DNA of 13,524 bases from Spirochaetaceae bacterium. Lineage in GTDB: Bacteria > Spirochaetota > Spirochaetia > Treponematales > Breznakiellaceae. The position numbers were made by a program, and so were the translations under genes. The stretch lies in NCBI GenBank assembly GCA_031269165.1, contig JAISZQ010000008.1:1-13524 (forward strand), read 5' to 3'. Positions 1 through 5,374 of the stretch are shown here, in pieces. Position 1 is the stretch's first letter, and each line of letters starts with the position of its first letter. Below the pieces are notes generated by a model. That model had not been told where the DNA came from and did no database searches. It saw nothing but the letters and a program-made list of their open reading frames with translations.

Positions 1-4
1 GTGT

Positions 5-100
5 TTAGCGGCTTAAGATATTTCCGAGGGGGGGGGGGGCACCCGTGATAAGGGAGGGGGTCACGAGGAATTTATTCTTCAAAAACACCGTTTTTTGCAT
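5..100 (-). CDS. Start of a leftward gene, frame closed by a 12-base C tract (candidate phase-variable gene)
   Basis: A minus-strand ATG at 100 is preceded by AAGG with about 7 bases spacing, downstream of the strong promoter at 153-181. The frame begins MQKTVFLKNKFLVTPSL and then enters a run of 12 C (28-39 on the plus strand), encoding a short proline stretch. With 12 C the frame stops at TAA (5-7) after 31 codons. With 11 C it also closes. With 10 or 13 C it stays open through the window edge. A good promoter and ribosome site before a dead 31-codon frame suggest the real gene continues leftward and is switched by tract length, or that the tract was miscounted in sequencing. No family can be assigned from 31 residues. 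Confidence 0.35.
   Translation of the reverse strand: MQKTVFLKNKFLVTPSLITGAPPPLGNILSR
28..39. repeat. Poly-G tract, 12 bases (poly-C in the leftward gene)
   Basis: Twelve consecutive G on the plus strand. It lies inside the leftward reading frame that begins at 100. Tracts of this length are prone to slipped-strand mispairing, and such tracts control on/off switching in Treponema, Campylobacter and Neisseria. They are also prone to sequencing error, so the count needs checking in reads. Confidence 0.9.
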
Positions 101-152
101 AACCAGCCTTTCTTATATGCCCCGGCACTACCACCGGGCAATCATGGGTATA

Positions 153-181
153 AGTATACCACACGCGAAAAATTTTGTCAA
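153..181 (-). promoter_or_regulatory. Near-consensus sigma70-type promoter, leftward
   Basis: On the minus strand a perfect -35 TTGACA (176-181) is followed by a 17-base spacer and a -10 TATACT (153-158). Transcription would start near 146 and run off the left edge. The predicted leader holds a small hairpin (CCCGG/CCGGG arms, about 121-138) and then an AAGAAAGG ribosome site before an ATG at 100. A five-codon ATG frame also starts at 145, right at the predicted transcript start. This is the best-matching promoter in the window. Confidence 0.75.
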
Positions 182-337
182 GGGGTGTCCCGCAGAAAAC
201 GCGAAAAAAGCATGGTTTGTTGCGATAAAACCGGGGCGGGGTGTCTATTTCGCTGATTGCCGCTTCCTCAACAGCACCCGGGGCCATGTTTCGTTTCCAT
301 TTGCTTACGTGGAGCAAGACGCTATTCCGTCTCCGGC

Positions 338-1129
338 CTATTCGGGAATCTCGTAGACCCCTTCCAAGATGTGCCGGGGCCGATAGGGAAAGCGGGAGAT
401 GTCTTGCCGGGAGGTAACGCCCGAAAGAACCAGAACGGTCTCGATCTCGGCCTCCACCCCGGCTACAATGTCCGTGTCCATCCGGTCGCCGATGATGGCC
501 GTGTTTTCCCGCCGGGCGTTGAGCAGACGCAGACCGTGGCGCATCATCAGGGGGTTGGGCTTGCCGACAAAGTAGGCTTTTGTGTTGGCGGCCAGTTCGA
601 TGGGCGCGACCAGAGAGCCGCACGCCGGGACCAAGCCTTCCTCCGTAGGCCCGTTCAGATCCGGGTTGGTGCCGATGAGCCGCGCTCCCCCAAGCACCAG
701 TTTCACCGCCCGCTCCAGCGTCTCCAGACTGTAGCCCCGGCCCTCGCCCACCACCACATAGTCAGGATTGACGTTGTTCATCGTGAATCCCGCATCGTAG
801 AGGGCTTGGATAAGACCGGGTTCGCCTATCGTGTACGCCGAACCGCCGGGTTGCTGGGTGGCCAGAAACGCCGCAGTAGCCAGTGCGCTGGTGTAAAAAT
901 GTTCCCCTTCCACCTCTATCCCTAAGCGGGACAACTTTTGAGAGAGTTCAAGCGGAGACCGCTCGCTGGAATTGGTGAGAAAGAGAAATCCCTTCTTGTT
1001 GCGAACAAGCCAGTCCACGAATTCGGCGGCCCCGTTGAGCAATCGGTTACCGTGGTAGATGACCCCGTCCATATCAATGATAAAGGCCTCTTTTGAGCGT
1101 ATCCGAAGCAGCGCGTTTTCAGGTTCCAT
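338..1129 (-). CDS. HAD-superfamily subfamily IIA sugar/nucleotide phosphatase (NagD-like)
   Basis: Predicted cytoplasmic phosphatase of 263 residues, the usual length for the NagD/AraL/p-nitrophenylphosphatase group. The HAD motifs are complete. Motif I is FIIDMDGV, with nucleophile D19 and general acid D21. Motif II is LTNSS with T52 or S54. The motif III lysine is K190 in GKPNP, and motif IV is GDRMDTD (214-220). The long segment between motifs II and III is the type C2 cap, which sets substrate choice, so the substrate (sugar phosphate, nucleotide or phosphoglycolate) cannot be read here. The ATG at 1129 puts motif I at the expected distance from the N-terminus. There is no Shine-Dalgarno at normal spacing, but a TATACT lies six bases upstream. 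The gene stands alone, with repeat A about 120 bases upstream. The family call is secure; the substrate is unknown. Confidence 0.9.
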   Translation of the reverse strand: MEPENALLRIRSKEAFIIDMDGVIYHGNRLLNGAAEFVDWLVRNKKGFLFLTNSSERSPLELSQKLSRLGIEVEGEHFYTSALATAAFLATQQPGGSAYTIGEPGLIQALYDAGFTMNNVNPDYVVVGEGRGYSLETLERAVKLVLGGARLIGTNPDLNGPTEEGLVPACGSLVAPIELAANTKAYFVGKPNPLMMRHGLRLLNARRENTAIIGDRMDTDIVAGVEAEIETVLVLSGVTSRQDISRFPYRPRHILEGVYEIPE

Positions 1130-1135
1130 AGGATA

Positions 1136-1141
1136 AGTATA
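1136..1141 (-). promoter_or_regulatory. -10 box six bases before the HAD gene ATG (possible leaderless start)
   Basis: Minus-strand TATACT (1136-1141) is followed by six bases and then the ATG at 1129. A start seven bases after the -10 would put the first transcribed base on the ATG itself. No convincing -35 is seen at 16-18 bases spacing. The only purine-rich ribosome-site-like stretch, AGGAAAGG, lies about 15 bases upstream of the ATG, which is too far. It overlaps the space between -35 and -10, so it would not be transcribed. Confidence 0.45.
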
Positions 1142-1178
1142 GTGCCTTTCCTAAAAAAAGAGAAGAGGCCGGGGGACA

Positions 1179-1197
1179 CGCGTTACGCGAATGGATA
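1179..1197. repeat. Dispersed 19-bp repeat (copy 1), partner at 11222-11240
   Basis: CGCGTTACGCGAATGGATA occurs here and, identical and in the same orientation, at 11222-11240, both in intergenic DNA. The first part is a small palindrome (CGCGT/ACGCG). The second part belongs to a shorter ATGGATAAT motif that recurs at 6517, 8862 and 9157, always outside genes. Confidence 0.7.
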
Positions 1198-1252
1198 TTT
1201 GGAGACGGATCGCGCCCTTCCCGTCATGTTTCATTATCCTCTCTTACCTTGT

Positions 1253-1587
1253 GAGCCTGTTCAGAATCTCAGCAAAAAGGGGGAAGTCTCCCACTGTCAA
1301 CAACTTAAGAATTTTGGTCCGCGAATGGCGCGAATAAATACGAATGATACATACCCATCAGCACGTATTCGCATACATTCGCGTACATTCGCGGACAAAA
1401 AAACTAAAAATCTGTGTAACCCGTTGACCACTCTTATATTCCATTTGCTTAAGTTGTTGACAGGGGGAAGTCTCCCCCTCGCTCCGGCCCTGCGGTCCTC
1501 CGCTACCCCCTCTGCGGGAGTTCCACCCCCGCAACGCCCCCGAATCACAGCGGAGGGTTGTGTCCCATGGGGTTTTTGAACAGGCTC
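1253..1587. mobile_element. Repeat family copy A: non-coding element with GAGCCTGTTC inverted ends
   Basis: The element starts with GAGCCTGTTC (1253-1262) and ends with its exact reverse complement GAACAGGCTC (1578-1587). It carries no plausible protein gene, so it is MITE-like and would move only with help from elsewhere. Its left part matches copy C. Its right 47 bases match copy C loosely and copy E well (E is inverted). It shares the stretch around GGGGAAGTCTCCCC and CTCGCTCCGGCCCTGCGG with copies B and D. The central hairpin section present in B, C and D is deleted. A second element is nested at 1294-1463. The right end overlaps the last 14 codons and stop of permease 2. No clear target duplication is seen. 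Confidence 0.75.
1294..1463. mobile_element. Small element nested in copy A, 16-bp perfect inverted ends
   Basis: CTGTCAACAACTTAAG at 1294-1309 is repeated as its exact reverse complement at 1448-1463, giving a 170-base unit. It is flanked on both sides by the same 14 bases, GGGGGAAGTCTCCC (1279-1292 and 1463-1476), which occur only once in copies C and D, so this looks like an insertion with a long target duplication. Inside is an imperfect 32-base inverted repeat (1317-1350 against 1365-1396) built from CGAAT/ATTCG motifs spaced about 9-11 bases apart, three per arm, capable of a long hairpin. No coding capacity. Confidence 0.75.
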
Positions 1588-2453
1588 TTGCGGGCGGAGG
1601 TCAGCACGAAGCAGAGGAGGGCGATGAAGGAGGGTAAGCCAAGAAGGGCGGTGGCGGCGGCGGCGAATCGGCCCTGTGCGCCAAAGGCGATGCGTTCGGC
1701 GGCGGCGAAGATGAGTGCGGCCCCGGTTACGCCGAAGACGCTTTTGCCGCCGAGGTAGACGGCGGCGAGGGCGATCCAGCCGCGTCCTGCGGAGTTGCCG
1801 GGGGCGTAGACGCCGAGCCTAAAGGTGAGCGCGGCTCCGGCGAGGCCCGCGAAGGCTCCGGCGACGGCCCAGGCGACCTCGCGGTACCATTCGGGGTGGA
1901 GGCCACGTTCATGCATCGCTTCGGGGGCTCTCCCTGCCGCGAGGAGGCGTAGGCCCGGTTTGGTGTAACGGATGCAGACGAAGAGGGCGAGGGCGGCAAG
2001 CAGCGCCGCGACCACAAGGGGATTGAAGGGCACGAGCATATCGCCGACAAACGGGATGTTCCGTATGAAGGGGATGTCGGTCTGCGGGAGCGTCAATACC
2101 GCGTCAGACGCGCTTAGTCTGAGCGTTCCTTTCGAGCCGAAGAGGGTTTGGGAGAGGCTTGCCGTAAGGCCGTTCGCAAAGATGTTGAAGGCGAGCGCGG
2201 CGATGAAGGGGTCGGCATGGAGGGCGCGGACGAGTCGTGCGATTGCCCATGCGCCGAGGCCGCACAGCATAAAGACCAGCACGCAGGCAAGGAAGAGGGA
2301 GTGGGTCTTTGCGGCGAAGACGAAGCTGAAGAACGCGCCTGTGGCGATGAAGCCTTCGATGCAGATCGCCAGGGTGCCGCCCAGTTCCGAGACGAGGGCC
2401 CCTAAAGACGCGAGGATGAGCGGCGTGCCCGAAGCCAAGAGTCCGTCAAACAC
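1545..2453 (-). CDS. Nucleoside-type ABC importer permease 2 (YufQ-like)
   Basis: Integral membrane permease of the BPD_transp_2 family, one of two transmembrane subunits of the importer in this window. The GTG at 2453 is chosen because GGGGGAA lies about 6 bases upstream and it overlaps the permease 1 stop by 8 bases. Longer frames would only translate the permease 1 gene out of frame. The protein is 302 residues, normal for YufQ-type subunits. GTLAICIEGFIATGAFF matches the conserved first cytoplasmic/membrane motif (LNIGIEG in relatives). The loop GLRLLAAGRAPEAMHERG, followed by an AGAFAGLAGA helix, is the expected ATPase-contact region. The last 14 codons, ending KSLFKNPMGHNPPL, and the stop lie inside repeat copy A, so the native C-terminus seems to have been replaced. 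The family is secure; the transported nucleoside is not known. Confidence 0.88.
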   Translation of the reverse strand: MFDGLLASGTPLILASLGALVSELGGTLAICIEGFIATGAFFSFVFAAKTHSLFLACVLVFMLCGLGAWAIARLVRALHADPFIAALAFNIFANGLTASLSQTLFGSKGTLRLSASDAVLTLPQTDIPFIRNIPFVGDMLVPFNPLVVAALLAALALFVCIRYTKPGLRLLAAGRAPEAMHERGLHPEWYREVAWAVAGAFAGLAGAALTFRLGVYAPGNSAGRGWIALAAVYLGGKSVFGVTGAALIFAAAERIAFGAQGRFAAAATALLGLPSFIALLCFVLTSARKSLFKNPMGHNPPL

Positions 2454-3363
2454 GATTGTTCCCCCGCAGGCGAATCGATGCGGCGATGAAGATTGCCAGT
2501 GCCTCGATAAAGCGTTTCGTTTCCAGTTTGAGGCCCCTAAGGAGCAACGCGCTTTCCGCAGTGGAAAGCAGGGCGCAGAAGCAGAGGGCGGCGGGGATGA
2601 GAAGGAGCGGCTTCTTGCGGACAAGGAGCGCGACGGCGATTGCGTCCCAGCCTATGCCGCCTGAAAACCCGATGTGCAGTCTCCCCGCCGTTCCCGCGCA
2701 GAAGAAGAAGCCCGCAAGTCCGTGCAACGCGCCGGACACAACGAGGGCCGGGATGGTGTAGGCGGCGGCCTTGATTCCCCCGTAAGCGGCAAAGCCCGGC
2801 GCGGCCCCGGCGACAGAGAACCGGTATCCGGCCCCGGTCTTTGTGAGGTAGACATAAAAGACGGCGACGAGCGCCAGTGCCCCCACGAATGACAGCGAAA
2901 GGTTGGACGGGGGAAGGATGCGGGTCAGCGTGAGGGCGGGCGCGAACTTTGCGCTTGCAAGGAGGTTGCCGCTCTGGTCCCGGAAGAGGCCGGTTACCAG
3001 CGCGTCGCAGAGGGGGACGAGCGACGCGGACAACAGGTAGGTGGTCAATAACTCGTCGGCGTGAAAGCGTTGTTTCAAGGCCCCGGAGACCGCGCCGAGT
3101 GCGCCGCCCACGACAAGGCTCGCGGCGGCGGCTAACACAAGAACCAGCGCGGAAACCCCGCCTGAAAGATGCGCGGCCACGGGCTGAAACAAGAGGATGA
3201 CGGCGGATGCGGCGACGCCTCCCGTATAGATTTGGCCTTCGCCGCCGAAATTGAAGAGCCGCATCCCAAACGCGATAAACGCCCCCAGAGACGCGGTGAT
3301 CAAGACGGCGGAGGCGTCTACGGCGTTACCGATAAACCAAACGGGCAAGAAACTAGCGGCCAC
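2446..3363 (-). CDS. Nucleoside-type ABC importer permease 1 (YufP-like), short N-terminus
   Basis: Membrane subunit of the same importer. The GTG at 3363 is preferred: AAGGAG sits 4 bases upstream and the overlap with the ATPase gene is then a normal 11 bases. In-frame ATG (3396) and TTG (3402) codons lie further upstream but have no ribosome site. The product is 305 residues, against about 350 for YufP. It opens directly at the segment corresponding to the second membrane region (ITASLGAFIAFGMRLFNFGGEGQ), so the usual first transmembrane helix appears absent. The FNFGGEGQ motif, the ATPase-contact loop (GAGYRFSVAGAAPGFAAYGG) and the terminal GIGWDAIAVALL are as expected. Partners are the ATPase upstream and permease 2 downstream. 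A stop-free alternative N-terminus was not found. Confidence 0.87.
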   Translation of the reverse strand: MAASFLPVWFIGNAVDASAVLITASLGAFIAFGMRLFNFGGEGQIYTGGVAASAVILLFQPVAAHLSGGVSALVLVLAAAASLVVGGALGAVSGALKQRFHADELLTTYLLSASLVPLCDALVTGLFRDQSGNLLASAKFAPALTLTRILPPSNLSLSFVGALALVAVFYVYLTKTGAGYRFSVAGAAPGFAAYGGIKAAAYTIPALVVSGALHGLAGFFFCAGTAGRLHIGFSGGIGWDAIAVALLVRKKPLLLIPAALCFCALLSTAESALLLRGLKLETKRFIEALAIFIAASIRLRGNNRV

Positions 3364-5020
3364 GGGACTCCTTTTCGGCGGCGAAACCGCGTCCATGCTC
3401 AATCAAGGAGAGGCGGCCGTCTTCAAGAGCATAGAGGCGGCCGCTTTCAAGAGCATATAGGCGGTCGCAGAGTCCTGCCAACTCGTGGGTGCCGGAAGGG
3501 TTGCCGGTTTCGTGGGGGGAAACGCCGCTCAGGAAGAGAATGACCGCGCCGCCTGAATCCGCGAAGGCGCGGATCTTCTGGAGGAGGGTGTTCAACGCCC
3601 TGAGGTCAAGTCCGGCGGACGGGTCCGAGAGCAACAGCACGTCCGCATCCTTTGCTAATTCACGTTCCACGATGATGCGGGCCAGCATACCGCCTGAGAG
3701 GGACGATGCCGGGGCGGCGATCGAGACCGAGGCGGAAAGGCCCGCCTTCTCGACAAGGGACGTTGCAAAGGCGGCGAGTGCCTTCGTGTCGAGGAAGCCG
3801 AGGTTGTTCCAACCATTGCTGTGCCAGCCGCGGCCGTGGTTGCGCCCGCCAGTGCGGGCCTGGTGTTCGTGGAGGATGAGGTTGTCGCGGACGGAAAGGG
3901 AGGGCGCAAACGCCTCGGCACTGCCCCCCAGCCCGATATAGGCGGTTCGTGCCTCGTTTCGTCCGTTAAGCGGGGCGGCGGCTTCTATTGAGCCGCCTTC
4001 GGGTTCCAGCAGTCCGGCAAGGGCGAGTTCCAGCGTTTCGACGCCGGATTCCCGCATCCCGGCGATTCCGGTAATCTCGCCGCGCCGCGCTTCGAGGCTG
4101 ATATGCTCAAGCGGGTAAAACGGCAGTTGGTTCACGCAGAGGTTTCTCACGGAGAGCGCGGTTTCGTTCTTTCCGTTCTTTTTACCCGTTTCGCCCCGGC
4201 CGTTTGCTTCCTTTCTCTTGTTTCCACCGTCCGAAGGGGCCGTCTCCGTTGTCCTCGCCGATGGTGCTGTTCGGGCGGCAACAGGCGGGGTATCGGTGGA
4301 ATCCGCGAACATCGCCCGGATGACCCGTGCTTCGTCCACTTCGCTTTTGTCTCCGGCCAGCGCGACACGGCCATTCCGCAGCACGGTAACGCGGTCGGAA
4401 ACCGGAAGGATTTCCCGTATCTCGTGGGCGATCACCGCGACCCCCTTTTCCTCGTTACGCAACGAAAGAAAAAGGGAGCGCATCTCGTCCTTTTCGTCAT
4501 GACGCAGGTAGGCAAAGGGTTCGTCAAAGATAAAATAAGACGCGCCGCGCATAACCAGCGAGAGAACCGCCGTCTTTTTTTGCCCGGCCAGGGTAAGCGT
4601 GCCCGCCTTCGCGTCAAGCGGAAGGCGGAAGCCCAGTTTCTCGATCATCGCGCCGGTTGCGTCACGGGCTTTGCGGCGGTCGAAGAAGAAGTCCCCGCCG
4701 CTTTTCATCGTGACGCCCAGCGCGCAGTTTTCCCACACGGAAAACGTATCCACGAGCGAGGGCCGTTGACGTACCATGCCGATCCCGGCACGTAACGCGG
4801 AGGCGGGAAGGGGAAAATGACGCGGCTGGCCGTTCACGAGGATTTTGCCGGAATCCGGCTTGAGATAGCCGCCCAAGACGTGCATGAGGGTGCTCTTTCC
4901 CGCCCCGTTTTCCCCGGCGACGGTGTGTATCTCGCCCGGTTCGAGCGAGAAATCCACGCCCGACAACGCCCGCACGCCGTTTTCCCGATACGTCTTTGTT
5001 ATGTCCCGCAACTCAATCAC
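3353..5020 (-). CDS. Nucleoside-type ABC importer ATPase with two nucleotide-binding domains (YufO-like)
   Basis: Energises the importer formed with the two permeases and the BMP binding protein. The GTG at 5020 has AGAGG 7 bases upstream and gives VIELRDITKTY, the standard N-terminus; 555 residues. Domain 1: Walker A GENGAGKS (36-43), Q-loop Q85, a weak signature TLAGQ (143-147) in place of LSxGxQ, Walker B FIFDEP (163-168), H-loop H199. A low-complexity Lys/Gly/Glu/Asn linker covers about 240-287. Domain 2: the Walker A position reads GMRESGVET (321-329) with no lysine, and then come signature LSGGM and LLLSDPSAGLD. A degenerate second Walker A is normal in this family; the weak first signature is less usual. 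The C-terminus has an 8-residue tandem duplication. The gene overlaps permease 1 by 11 bases. Confidence 0.9.
   Translation of the reverse strand: MIELRDITKTYRENGVRALSGVDFSLEPGEIHTVAGENGAGKSTLMHVLGGYLKPDSGKILVNGQPRHFPLPASALRAGIGMVRQRPSLVDTFSVWENCALGVTMKSGGDFFFDRRKARDATGAMIEKLGFRLPLDAKAGTLTLAGQKKTAVLSLVMRGASYFIFDEPFAYLRHDEKDEMRSLFLSLRNEEKGVAVIAHEIREILPVSDRVTVLRNGRVALAGDKSEVDEARVIRAMFADSTDTPPVAARTAPSARTTETAPSDGGNKRKEANGRGETGKKNGKNETALSVRNLCVNQLPFYPLEHISLEARRGEITGIAGMRESGVETLELALAGLLEPEGGSIEAAAPLNGRNEARTAYIGLGGSAEAFAPSLSVRDNLILHEHQARTGGRNHGRGWHSNGWNNLGFLDTKALAAFATSLVEKAGLSASVSIAAPASSLSGGMLARIIVERELAKDADVLLLSDPSAGLDLRALNTLLQKIRAFADSGGAVILFLSGVSPHETGNPSGTHELAGLCDRLYALESGRLYALEDGRLSLIEHGRGFAAEKESRGR
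3409..3456. repeat. 24-bp in-frame tandem duplication in the ATPase gene
   Basis: Two 24-base units (3409-3432 and 3433-3456) differ at one base (T versus C). On the minus strand they duplicate an eight-residue block, giving DRLYALES, GRLYALED, GRLSLIEH at the C-terminus of the ATPase. The relatives' C-terminal motif (DRIlVl..Gri) normally occurs once. The duplication is in frame and beyond the catalytic core. Confidence 0.8.
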
Positions 5021-5132
5021 GCAAAAGCCTCTTCTTATATGCAGTCGTCGTTCGGCGCGTCTGTTCTGCCGCCGGGATGAACCGGCGTGGGGGTAGCCGC
5101 CGCTCTTTCCCACTACGACGCCCCCACGGAAA

Positions 5133-5151
5133 GCCCCTGCGGGGCCTTTTT
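5133..5151 (+). terminator. Hairpin plus T5, terminator-like
   Basis: GCCCC-TGC-GGGGC followed by CTTTTT on the plus strand. No plus-strand gene ends here, so its use as a rightward terminator is doubtful. On the minus strand the same hairpin follows AAAAAG and precedes CTTTCC, so it could act as a weak leftward attenuator between the binding-protein and ATPase genes. Confidence 0.4.
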
Positions 5152-5358
5152 GTCTTCTATAAATAAATTCATATTCCTTCTATATAAATAGTGCAATGGT
5201 GAATAGCGCAATAGTGTGCCTTCCTTCCCCCGAAGGGGGGACCGTTGCCCTCTCCCATACGACGCCCCCACGGAAAGCCCCTGCGGGGCCTCTATGGCAA
5301 ATGCCTTCCTTCCCCCGACGGGGGACCGCCGCTCTTTCCCACTACGACGCCCCCACGG

Positions 5359-5374
5359 AAAGCCCCTACGGGGC
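5359..5374 (-). terminator. Hairpin that contains the binding-protein stop codon
   Basis: Minus-strand GCCCC-GTA-GGGGC followed by TTT. The TAG stop (5366-5368) of the BMP-family gene lies in the loop and first paired base. The run of T is short, so it is more likely a 3' stabiliser or partial terminator than a full stop to transcription. Confidence 0.4.

Noticed and set aside
119..160. Possible tRNA or riboswitch in the left leader (paired GCCCGG/CCGGGG)
   Set aside because: Only one short stem; no cloverleaf, no conserved riboswitch core.
45..356. Plus-strand open frame of 103 codons at the left edge
   Set aside because: Overlaps a strong leftward promoter and the leftward gene start, has no recognisable motif, and runs into the 3' end of the HAD gene.
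257..925. Plus-strand 222-codon frame across the HAD gene
   Set aside because: Complete antisense overlap with a gene that has all HAD motifs; the frame is open because of high GC.
2454..2624. N-terminal extension of permease 2 (57 codons upstream of GTG 2453)
   Set aside because: It translates the permease 1 gene in another frame, with no family similarity; the GTG at 2453 has a ribosome site and a normal overlap.
5021..5113. N-terminal extension of the ATPase (upstream of GTG 5020)
   Set aside because: The extra residues have no counterpart in the family, and GTG 5020 has AGAGG at good spacing directly before VIELRDITKTY.
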